A model generated the notes under the pieces. It saw nothing but the letters and a program-made list of their open reading frames with translations, was not told where the DNA came from and did not search any database. Below are positions 22,601 to 31,818 of a stretch of 64,000 nt of DNA, piece by piece (the stretch's first letter is position 1; every line of letters starts with the position of its first letter). The position numbers and the translations under genes are program-made. This DNA is from Favolaschia claudopus (Eukaryota > Basidiomycota > Agaricomycetes > Agaricales > Mycenaceae), in NCBI GenBank assembly GCA_037176885.1, contig JAWWNJ010000047.1, forward strand, positions 1,240,001 through 1,304,000. The letters are read 5' to 3'.

Positions 22601-23431
22601 CAGTGTTGGCAATTAAGGGTTAAGACCCGACCCCAGGGACCTCTAAGGGTTCATAAGCCTTAAGCCTTAATCTGGGGTTATGGGGTTATGAGCTTAATTT
22701 CCTTTTTGGGAAATATTTTCACACAGTCAAGAGGTCTTAATATCGCCCAATTATTCCGCAAAATGCCTATGTACAGCCATGATAGTGGCAACAACCTCTA
22801 AAATTCGAGTGGAGGCCCTCAAACCAGTCCTCCCGGTACGAACAGAGTCAGCGTTGTCGGCAACAAATGCAAGCTGTTCCCAAAATTGGGCTCGCACTGC
22901 CGCAGCATCCTCCAGTGCAGATTTTGAGGCGTATGGGCATGCACATTCAACATTGCCACCACCAAGGATATGGTCCATCCAGGAATATTGGGTGCCTTCT
23001 ACGGACCCTGCTCTCATGCAAGCTAAATAAGATTCAACGTAAAATTCTCGGCAAGACTTGATGAGTACGCACCGTCACGAAACGACTGCCCATGCTCCTG
23101 CCAATCCACGCTGTCATAGATGCCGGCTTCTACCAACAATTTCCTCTCATGTTCTACGCATCCCTTACAATATGTAGGGAAAGGAATGGCTGCAGCTTGG
23201 TTGGTAGTCTGAACTAGCTCAATGAAATGAGCCTGCATTGGACTGGACATGGCGGGAGAGAGCAAGATAAAAGCCAAGCCAAGCTTCCTCGGCGATCAAT
23301 CGATCGATAGCCGGAGCAACGGCCCGAGACCTTAAGAGCTTATAAGCTCGGCGGCCGTTGCTCTAAGGGTTATGATAAGGCCTTAATAACCCTTAACGCA
23401 ATTAAGGCCTTATCCCTTACGGCCAACACTG
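22601..23431. mobile_element. hAT-like element nested in MITE 3
   Basis: 831 bp with termini CAGTGTTGGC...GCCAACACTG, followed inward by AAGGG/TAAGG-rich subterminal sequence on both sides. It is flanked by a perfect 8-bp duplication GAAATAGT (22593-22600 and 23432-23439). CAGTG ends and 8-bp duplications are hallmarks of hAT elements. It is too short for a full transposase but carries one small spliced gene. Confidence 0.9.
22751..23250 (-). CDS. Small two-exon gene carried by the hAT-like element
   Basis: Exon 1 from MSSPMQAHFIELVQTTNQ through PTYCKGCVEHERKL to DWQEHGQSFRD; a ~47-bp GT-AG intron (about 23075-23027); exon 2 from CMRAGSVEGTQYSWMDHILG through NVECACPYASKSALEDAAAV to VATIMAVHRHFAE. 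About 165 residues, with two Cys pairs (CKGC and CACP) but no hAT dimerisation motif. I do not recognise the family. It may be a captured host gene piece or an N-terminal remnant of a transposase. An ATG 27 nt upstream (23277) is an alternative start. Confidence 0.45.
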
Positions 23432-23445
23432 GAAATAGTACAGTA

Positions 23446-23828
23446 GGTGATAGTCCATTGTCCTATTGAGAGTCTTCGAATACAGTCGGGCAAAGATTTT
23501 TGACATGCTTCTGCTTCAGATTCGCCAGTTGTAACACGTGAAGCAGTGAACGGGAAAACCGAGATGGTGGTTTGAGAAGAAACGAGTGTGTTGGTGTCTA
23601 TTGATTTCCAAGGCTTTCTTGATGCGGTCTCGGCAGAGCATTAATATTTCCACGCTCCATATATATACTTACGGCAGTACATTTCCACGGTTGATTTGTT
23701 GCAGTCAAAGGTAACAGTGAAGTTGAGGCCAGCGGTGTCTGAAAATGTGAACATTTTTTGTGACCAATGTGAAGGAATTTCAAGGAAAGAAAAGAAAAGG
23801 TTGATCAATACAGTACGGCAACCGTAGG
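23446..23828. other. Spacer between MITE 3 and second tRNA-like array
   Basis: No recognised gene or repeat; only short open frames. Confidence 0.35.
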
Positions 23829-23915
23829 TCAGACACGAGGAGTCGAATCTCGGGGTCCCCGAATGCACTTCCAATTTATTTTCTCGAGGCCGGGGGTGTA
23901 CCGCGCAACGTCCGA
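23829..23915 (-). ncRNA. tRNA-like unit T9 (diverged)
   Basis: Acceptor TCGGACG/TGTCTGA pairs at seven positions with two wobbles. T arm is GAGATTCGACTCCTCG-like with one B-box change, and a TTTTCTTTTC tract lies downstream. The D arm is poorly formed. Confidence 0.4.
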
Positions 23916-24177
23916 GTTGACCTTCTTCTGAAGTTGAGTCTGACTGCTCATGCACTCATGAATAACATTTACTCAGCTGGAAACAACTCCATGTCACGGC
24001 GGAAGGGAGAAGTTGAAGCTTGAATCTCCGAGCCAGATAGTCGAACCCAGGAAGGCAAGAAGACATTGAAGAACCGAGAAATATCAATTCACCTGCCCCC
24101 GCATACGCCAATAAATGCTAAGATCCGAACCGACAGATGTAAAAAAAAATCTGACGTGTCTTCTTCCAGGATGCACA

Positions 24178-24279
24178 GAGGGACGGAAGGAGTTGAACCT
24201 CGGCTGGTCACCCGATATGTTTACTTGAAATGAACTCCATTGTGATTCATTCAGATCGTTGTGCCGCACGCGTCCTGGG
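24178..24279 (-). ncRNA. tRNA-like unit T10 (degenerate)
   Basis: T arm GAGGTTCAACTCC with a B-box change, acceptor pairing at five of seven positions, and a nine-T run downstream. Probably decayed. Confidence 0.3.
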
Positions 24280-24532
24280 ATGCGGTTTCCGGAGTTCAGT
24301 GCCAAGTTGTAGCTTTGAGAGTGTGTTGACTCTGTCTGAAGGAGACGGAGGTAGGTAGGCAGGGAGCAAGATTGAAAGAAGCCTTCATATGTCGAAAGTC
24401 TGATGAAACAGGAAGTATTTTGTTAGACAAGCTCGGGTAAGTCGAACACACTGCGATATTCAGTCTGCAAGCAATGAACACAGGAAACAACAAAAAGAAA
24501 AGAAAAGATAACTTTGGAACACGCCGTTTCAT

Positions 24533-24636
24533 CCGAACGAGAGGATTCGAACCTCTCCCACCGCCGCTGTTTTATATCGAAACCTTGCTCACAGAAAACT
24601 AGCTGCAGCGGTGCTCCAAGAGTCCTGAATACCCTG
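24533..24636 (-). ncRNA. tRNA-like unit T11 (5' end damaged)
   Basis: Perfect T arm AGAGG-TTCGAAT-CCTCT and B box; TTGGAGCACCGC matches the 3' half of the D arm in T12/T13, but several bases of the 5' acceptor/D region are missing. TTTT runs downstream. Confidence 0.35.
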
Positions 24637-24861
24637 CGTGTTTCATTCTGGTTGAAGACAGCGCAAAATTTCCCACAAAGAGAGAAAGAATTGCCAGCCT
24701 GCCAAGGAAAGTTTGCACAAAAATCAGACCAAGCACCAACGGTCGAAGGCGAGAAGGAATGGGGCCTATTGTTCGGTGTTAGCTTTCCGGAATGTAGGCA
24801 ATGAGTCACGATGGAAGAAAGAAACAAGAAAAGAAAAGATCCCACAGCTGCGGATACACGT

Positions 24862-24954
24862 TCGGACGAGAGGATTCGAACCTCTATCACCGTCTTGAAC
24901 TTGAAATCGGAGAAAATCATTTAGGTGCAGTGGTGCTCCAAGTACGACGTCCGA
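24862..24954 (-). ncRNA. tRNA-like unit T12
   Basis: Perfect 7-bp acceptor TCGGACG/CGTCCGA, spacer TC, D-arm GTAC-TTGGA-GCAC (one mismatch), central stem CACTG/CGGTG around a long loop, T arm AGAGG-TTCGAAT-CCTCT with perfect B box, TTTT runs about 27 nt downstream. Confidence 0.5.
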
Positions 24955-25189
24955 GTGTTAATTACACTGCTCACCACTCACGTTGGAGACGATGAAAGAG
25001 AAGCAGCATTCTAGATTGCCGAAAGATGTCCGTCAAACCAAAAAGAAAACAGAAGAATGAAATTAAGCACCAACGAATGCGAGGAGGAGTCTGACCCACT
25101 CATTGGTTTCTATCAGTTTGTCTGTTAGCATGGATGCGGGCGGAAAAGAACAAGAAAAAGCAAAAGAAGATGTGTATTGAGACGCCAGT

Positions 25190-25291
25190 TCGGACGGAGG
25201 AATCGAACCTCTGTCACCGCCACTGTTTTATATTCGAGGCATATACAAGCGACACATATGGATGCGGTGGTGCTCCAAGCACGACGTCCGA
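25190..25291 (-). ncRNA. tRNA-like unit T13
   Basis: Perfect 7-bp acceptor TCGGACG/CGTCCGA, D-arm GTGC-TTGGA-GCAC (perfect), central stem CACCGC/GCGGTG, T arm with perfect B box GGTTCGATTCC, T-runs downstream. Compared with T12 the D-stem mismatch is repaired and the central stem differs by compensated pairs. Confidence 0.5.
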
Positions 25292-25547
25292 GGCATGGAA
25301 ACACTGTTTCCTGGGGTTGAAGACAGCTATAGAGAAACATCGTTGTAAGAAGAAGAAGAAAACGACTCAGCACCGACGGTCGTCCGCGAAAATGCTTCGA
25401 GGATCAAATCAATTGAAGACGTACATTGGTAGAGTCGTCGAAAGCAGAGTGGCGGGAAAGCAGAAGATCGTTTGAGAAGATGAAGCAAGTGTGTCACTGA
25501 CGATTCTAGGAAAAAAGAGTCGGCCTGGCTGTCAAGGCGGAAATATT

Positions 25548-25895
25548 CGTGCGCGAGGAGTCGAACCTCGGAAGCGAGGAGAAATCTGGAGGATATAGAG
25601 ACACGGCTATGGATGGTTGGATTTGGAGGCAGGTGGGTTGAAGTTAATAGAATATACCTATATGGATACTCGGGCGAATATAGATAAACATTTTGAAACG
25701 GTCTGCGAAGGATCGGATGCGTGGATGAAGGGGAGACGGCAGGAGGAGGACGGGTAAGCGAATTGAATGGGGTGGAATTTGAAGCTATCATGGGAGAAGT
25801 TAAGTTCTTTGACGAATGAGCAAGAAAAAAAAATTAACCAATCAGGAAGACTATTAGATCGGAAGCGAGGGGTCGAACCTCGATCGATTATTCTG
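25548..25895 (-). repeat. Two T-arm-only remnants of the tRNA-like family (T14, T15)
   Basis: At 25548-25571 and 25856-25895 the T-arm block (GAGGTTCGACTCC, GAGGTTCGACCCC) stands without a recognisable acceptor partner. Both still have T-runs downstream (six and nine T). Their spacing of about 310-360 bp keeps the period of the array. Confidence 0.35.
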
Positions 25896-26208
25896 TAACA
25901 TTGGTTCATTTAGATGAGCTATGCTGGACAGGTGAAGTATGGCGTGGTTGGGTTGGAGCAATGATATAACAAAGCAGTAAACTTTTTCTTGAGAGAAGGC
26001 TCTGAGAAATCGAGTTGGAGTTCGTCTGAGTCGTTGGATGCCAGTGGTGGCGGTGGAACATCGAAAGTGCGTCGGAGAGTTGATAAATCCGGCCTGAAGA
26101 ATGGCATTGAGGGCAAGCATTTAGTATGGATGAGACATTCGCTTATATTATAATTGAGATTCGACGACGTTGAATGCTCATCGGCGACTGACTTCGAGGA
26201 TCAAAAAC

Positions 26209-26371
26209 AGCGGACGAGGCACGAGAATGTCATGTGGATACCTAAGCAGAGTGAGTTCTGTGTCGAAGCAGGTCAAGAAAATTATAAAAGAGCGGACGAG
26301 GCCAGAGCATGTGATGTAGATACCTAAGCAGAGTGAGTTCGGTGTCGACGAAGCAGGTCCAAAAGGTTATG
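26209..26371. repeat. Imperfect tandem duplication, 82-bp period
   Basis: Two copies starting AGCGGACGAGGC at 26209 and 26291 share TACCTAAGCAGAGTGAGTTC and GAAGCAGGTC, with scattered changes. They lie just 3' (on the minus strand) of T16. Confidence 0.75.
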
Positions 26372-26395
26372 CAAAAATAGCCACACTTCACTATA

Positions 26396-26489
26396 CCGGA
26401 TACGAGGAGTCGAACCCCGAGTGGCCTGCGGCATTGGACGCACCGATTCTATAATGATAAGCAGGTGATGCACCGTGCACGATATCCGG
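26396..26489 (-). ncRNA. tRNA-like unit T16
   Basis: Perfect 7-bp acceptor CCGGATA/TATCCGG, spacer TC, D-arm GTGC-ACGGT-GCAT (one G-U), central stem CCTGC/GCAGG around a 31-nt loop, T arm CGGGG-TTCGACT-CCTCG with perfect B box, TTTTT about 20 nt downstream. This is the one unit where a tRNA reading is conceivable (loop begins TTATCA), but the implied AUC anticodon is not a normal eukaryotic one. Confidence 0.5.
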
Positions 26490-29400
26490 GTGGGAGGGTG
26501 AGGAGAGCACAGAAATAATAAGCGAATCTTTGCGAGAAATTCAAGAGAAATCACCAAGAAATTACTCACTGCTCAGTGCTCAGAGCAGCGAGCGCGCAAA
26601 ATTGACGGCACACGTCTCAGAGAGATAAAATGGAGAACTTTATGTAGGTCTGAATACACATCGCGGAAACAAAACCGCAGATGTCCAAAGAAGAGCCTAG
26701 AGGAATGCAGAAAAAGCTGATGAGCGTTTGAGAAGAAGAAGAAGATTGTGTTGATGCTTGTTGATTTGAGAAGGTCATCTCGGCACGCAACGGCATTTTG
26801 TTCTCACCATCGACCACGACGACGCACAACGCTGAAGAGGTTGAATTTGCAGGGAGCAGGTTCGATTTTTGCCGCCTCTGCTCCAGCACTAGTTCTCCGT
26901 CACTCCGCGCGGTTTCAACCCGAATTACTTAGCTATAGAGCGGGTTCAGAATAATCTCACAGGTGCGTCATCTCTTCTCCTCTCTTCTCCATCTCCCTAT
27001 TCTGACTCTATGCTTCGTCTCCCGCAGTCTCTTCCCATCCAAAAACCATATTGACGCTGTATCGACGTCTCCATATCGCGGCCCTTCCACCCGACTCTAA
27101 GCAAAATCCCCGCATTTGTCGACGATATCTTCAAGTCTTCGCAACGCAGAACTAGATTGAGTGTTGTGGGATGGGTGTAGGTCTATAGTTTGCTAAGCTC
27201 GGTGCGTCGTCTTGAATATTCGCGTCTACGCAAGCCAGCTCATCACTCTTTAATAAACAGGCTGCGTATTCTGGCCTTAACCCAGCACAACCGCCTCCGT
27301 CATCCGAGTCCGCCGTCTCCCTTCAGCGTTTAGCATGTGCTTCAATTCGACTGTCGCAGCGCTACCTGCCCATACACTCCGGGTACGTTCCTCAATTCAT
27401 CCCCTTGCCCGTATTATCCCAAACAAAAGTCCGTTTTTTTTTTCAGGCATTCTCTTTCATTCGCTCGTGGTGAAGACGACGCCGTACGCCGAGGGTACCC
27501 CCCGGCCTCACGCATCACCTTCACGTAGCGTGGTATGCTCTGCCCCTCGCACGCTTTGCGAAATGCAAAGCCCAGGATTGCTTCGAATGCCAGGTCGGGA
27601 TGACGGGTCACGACGCTCCGTGGCTTCCCCGTTGTCCACTGTGCGCTCGCATGACAGCATTCGCGTCCCCCTCTCTTCGTACCCCTCCGCCTTTTCCTTC
27701 ACGCCCCCCCGTATTCCCATCTTCATCTTGCCTTCGCCGCTCATCCTCTTCCTCCCTCCATCAACTCCTACCCATCCTTTCCCCGCCCGCAGCCCGCAGC
27801 CCATCACCAACCCTGTATACATTCCCTCACCGCCGTCGTAACCAGCTCGACTACATAACCTATCCGTGCTAACCGTCGCGCCGCCGATGCGAATCCTTCC
27901 GAGTCGCCGCTGGGGAGATGGGTGGACGGACGTACTATGTGTCGGTGGGACGCGGACGGCGTGCGGGATACCATCGCAGACTGTGTGAAGGCGAGGATGA
28001 GGAGGTGTACGAGGTAGATGTAGGGTGACGGTGGGGGGGTGTAGGACCCACTGGCGCCGTATTCAATCCGTCGGCGACGCGGTGTCGGTCATCCCATACT
28101 CCGGGCCCTTGCCTCCTCCTCTTCCCTCGCCGCATGCCGAAGAGGGCGGGACGATAAGCCGAATGGTGTAGTCAAGCCCGCGATACGGTGATACCACAAT
28201 CGCCACAGTCGTCTTCGTCTCTCCTTCTACCGCATCATCCCCGTCCTCTCCTTGACGCCGCTGGCGCCCGCCCCGTCCGCCTCGCCGTTGGTCTGAAGAC
28301 TGAGGGACGCCTCCCTCGTCTGCTTGCGTCTTCGCTGCTCCCAGATCCATACAGCCACCCTCTGCGTCTTTACCATCCAACCCGTCGTTCTCCCCGCGCG
28401 TGTGCGCCATCGTCACCCCTCACCTCGTCTCGTCTCGTGTTCGCCACCAGGTATCCTATCGTATTCCCGGGGCTGTGTCTCCTCGACGGTACGCTCCCCG
28501 TCGCTCTCGTAGCCACGGGTGCAGGTGCAGGCAGGCAGGCAGCTTCGTCTTCGTCGACACCATCATCGCCACTCCCCGCCTCGACGCTACGGAGATGCAC
28601 GAGCTTCGGCGAAGAAGGCGTCCCGTCGACGGTCGTACGCATCTCGAGCGGTGCTGCGGTCAGCGTGGCCTCGCTTTCGTCACTGCGGCTACTCCCGCAG
28701 CTGTGTGTTCTCGCGCGCCGCTACCGACGGTATATACGGATTAGCACGTGTCGTGCGTATGTCGAGCGGTGACAGGGATGAGGATGAGGGATAGAAGACG
28801 AGGAGGAGGAGGAGGAGAGGAGACCGCTGGGCGCTGTACGGGAGCGATGGACATTGAATGTGTTTGGAAGACCGGAATAAGCGGGGGGCGTGGTGGGTGA
28901 AGAGTCGCGGGTTTGTGACAATTTTGCGACACGGGTGGTGGTGTGGGAAGGGGAGGAGAAGGATGACCAGGATACACAGCGGCTGGTGGGGAGAAGCGGT
29001 TGGTGAGATGAAAACGACGCCGCTCGTACGCGCACCCCACTATTGCTTGCGCCAAAGCCCGTCTCTTTTCGCGGCTTTAAGCTCGCAGCTCATTCCACCG
29101 TCCTGCGTTGATCCGCTCAATAATGTCGTGTCGCCCAGTCGACACGCCTTCCTTGTCCCCTACACCAGTGCTTTTCACCTCGTCGCGCTCTCATCAGTCT
29201 TCCTCGATCGCAGCACGTTTCCCTTCTTCGTGGTGTCGAGATGAAAATCATGACAATACTCAAGGGGGAGACGCTCCGCTCCCAGATAGCGGCGAGAAAG
29301 TGCGATTGGAGCGATGAGTGAACTGGCTAGGCTAAGCTCTGCCCGCCTCCAATTCCCTGATTTCGTCGAACGACCTAGCTTGCTGGCGGACGGCAGTCGG

Positions 29401-30285
29401 TCATCGGCTGCCGGCGGGGACACGGGGTGAGGTGGTCAGGGACGCAGTGTCTGCGGATAATGCAGCACCATGCATCGGGAGGGAAGGGCCGGATAGTTGG
29501 AGAGTGAAGTAATGGGGAAGGAACGGAAAGCTCGTATCTCGCCGACGCCGACGCTGTGCGCCATGGCTGGCACGCCCTCGTCATCCTCGGGCTTCGACAC
29601 CTGGCCACCTGGTCTCCTCCCTCGCAGCCGTCTTCGAGTTCACAATCCCCATGTCTATCTTCCTCTTCGCCGAGCGGGTGCCATTTGGGCGCCATCCTCC
29701 TTTCACGCATGGCCTCGGCTTCGTCATCCTTGATGATGCCGTTCCGGTGCGCGTCGTCCACCGGGGGAGATTCTCGTAGGAGTGGGAACTGGGGACGTGG
29801 CGGGAGCGCGAGGGGAAGGGAGAGTGTGTGCATTCGCATGAGGAGGAAGATTCGTCCAGAGCGAGAGGTCAAAGGCGGAGGGGTAGCGCCGTCGTAGGTG
29901 GAGAAGGAAGGCAGTATGTCCAGCGAATGGAGCGGGGTCACCATAGTATCGCTGCGCATCGTCCGCCCTTTCGTGTCGCGGCGTCAGTTGCTTCGTCGAC
30001 CGATTGAGCCCGCTGGCGGCGTTCGGCGATATTCGGCCGATTCGGGGCATCGGACATCGGACGGCGGTGCATCAGAGTTTTGAGTCTCAGACAAGGTGTC
30101 TCCTCTCCTTGATCCATCGCATAAAGACTCAGTCAGGGTGATTAGTGTTACACAAATCTTTCTCTCTCCCTACTTTCATCTACTTTCACACTTTTGGTTT
30201 ATCATCATCCTCCTTATCTTTTGCTGCTTGCTCTTCACGCGTTTTCTCAACCTTCGATCCTCATCTCCGTACTTCCACTTCCATT
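26490..30285. other. GC-rich, low-complexity region without a recognised gene
   Basis: Open frames on both strands are dominated by Ser, Pro and Arg, a composition artefact of C/T- and G-rich DNA (27.6-29.9 kb). A minus-strand frame at 28370-28642 (TPSSPKLVHLRSVEAGSGDD) looks mildly protein-like but cannot be extended. A spliced-looking frame at 27028-27155 contains a LYR-like TLYRRLHIAALPPD but lacks a start. No RNA gene or repeat family seen. Confidence 0.35.
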
Positions 30286-31033
30286 ATGATCGCTTGCCTC
30301 TCGATTTCATCGTCGTTGTCGTCGTGGGCTGGTCCCCTCCCTGATACAGATGTCTTAGATTCCGAATTCGTGAGTCTCCTTCCCCTCCTTTCCTCATAAT
30401 CTGCTCACGAAATTACCTCTATCTAGTATTCCATTTCAATCGAACCTCCGTCTCCCCAGGATGGGCCCCTCCCCAATACAGATGTCTCAGACTTCGTGAG
30501 TCTCCTTTCCCTCCCCTTTCCTTGTCCATATTAACGAGGCCACCCTCTAGCATTCAATCCCAACCGAATCCGACTCTTCGTCTGGCGCGGTGCGCGGGCG
30601 TCACCCAGATCACAAATATGCGACATTACACCCCTCGCCTCTTGGCCGTCTGCCAGTTATAACTGCTACTTCCATCTACTAGTCTGGAACTCTACCCCAC
30701 CTCACTCACACCATGCTAGTCGATTGCGACTCTACTTCGATTTCTTCGAATTCGATTCTTGAGGCCGTCGCCCGCCCCACCGCTGCTGCGCAGATTGGGT
30801 TGGGTCACCCGGGGCGCGCTTCGTCGGTTTCTTCTTCGTCCACGGCGCCTTCATCTTCTTCGCGCTCACGGATTTCTTCGTCTACAATCCGTTCGTCCAA
30901 GTCTGCAGGTTTTTCATCTAGGCGGGAGAGTCGTTGGTTTGGAGATGCTGCGGAGGGTCAGGATGACGTGTCGGCGGGACCGAGTGTCATCCAGGAGTTC
31001 ATTGTGAGGCGGGAGTTGGAGACTTTGTTTTGA
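30286..31033 (+). pseudogene. Gene U copy 1 (unnamed Ser-rich protein, premature stop)
   Basis: Three exons separated by ~65-bp introns. Exon 1 (MIACLSISSSLSSWAGPLPD, from 30286) and exon 2 each end in LPxTDVxDx; exon 3 begins HSIPTESDSSS and runs through RGRHPDHKYATLHPSPLGRL. An in-frame TAG stands at 30680-30682; beyond it the frame continues open (LVDCDSTSISSNS, Ser-rich block, RRESRWFGDAAEGQDDVS, EFIVRRELETLF) to a stop at 31031-31033. The copy at 63 kb reads through this point with TAC GAG, so a 3-base loss made the stop. A protein could still start at an ATG at 30713. Function unknown. Confidence 0.65.
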
Positions 31034-31818
31034 TTTTTTTTTCTGTTTGCCGGATTTCGGTCTTCGTTTTTGACGGACAAGCTCATGGACTTGGTTGCGT
31101 ATTACTTATTCCAACATGTTTCTGCTTTTCAGTTCGACGCCTTTCTTCATTATCGAATTGCTTGTTTGTTTATCTTATACGCTACATACTCCTGTTCACG
31201 GAGAAATGATTTCAAGCCAATTCCCGACTTAGAATTCTCGATTTGCATGAAGATTTTGATGGCGCGATAGGCGTGGGAGACCCCCCGCCATCAACCTGTG
31301 AATGATTGGACAAATACGTGCCAATTTCGGCTCGCACTCTTCCCGAACTTCCATGTCGATTCCGTGGGCCAGGAGTTCAGCGCTCAGCATTGCCTCATCT
31401 TCACTGAAGTAGATTGAGCTGTGTATCGCGTCTGGGACAATCTTACTGCTGAGTCCCTCTGACCGCGCCATCAATGCCGCCCGTTTATTACTGTAATCTG
31501 CTCGACGATAAAGGCTCAAAAATTCCGTTGAAACTGTGACATCTGGTGGTATCTCTCAACGACTCATCTAATTTAGCTTCCGAGCAGGCGAGGGCTCAAG
31601 ACATATACCTCGATGATCTTTTTCCCATTAGACGCTGAGACGGATTGCGCACTGAACTCGTCTTCTGGAAGCGGCTACAATCAGGATACAATTTTGAACA
31701 TTCAACGTACTTCCCGCTAAAATTAGACTGCTATCTTTGCTCTGGAATAACACGCCGACATGACAAGGTCAATGTTCCGTTTACCTCGAGGCGCCATTCA
31801 CTTCCTCCTCCCACCCTC
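31034..31818. other. Intergenic region with an orphan open frame
   Basis: The first ~120 bp is homologous to the flank of gene U copy 2 (shared ACGGACAAGCTCATGGACTTG core). A minus-strand frame (31229-31545) reads TEFLSLYRRADYSNKRAALM and EDEAMLSAELLAHGIDMEV; it looks protein-like but has no start, so it is probably a gene fragment. Confidence 0.35.

Larger units (their letters stand above)
22102..23443. mobile_element. MITE 3 (TA flanks), interrupted by a hAT-like element
   Basis: Left end CTGTACTATTTCGGTCAATTC at 22102. The matching right end is split: GAATTGATTGAAATAGT before the hAT insertion and GTACAG after it (to 23443). TA flanks at 22100-22101 and 23444-23445. Without the insertion and its duplicated 8 bp the element is about 503 bp. 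Its interior has TGTGACCTGTGACACC-like motifs. Confidence 0.82.

Noticed and set aside
27028..27155. LYR-motif protein exon (TLYRRLHIAALPPD)
   Set aside because: The exon has an AG acceptor and a stop, but the upstream frame meets stops before any ATG and no second exon follows. A short chance match is possible.
27900..29960. Long Ser/Pro/Arg-rich open frames on both strands
   Set aside because: They overlap on several frames, lack introns and recognisable motifs, and follow GC-rich composition. They look like composition artefacts.
31229..31545. A complete gene from the TEFLSLYRRADYSNK frame
   Set aside because: Stops lie directly upstream in frame and no in-phase intron leads to a start, so I only note it as an orphan fragment.
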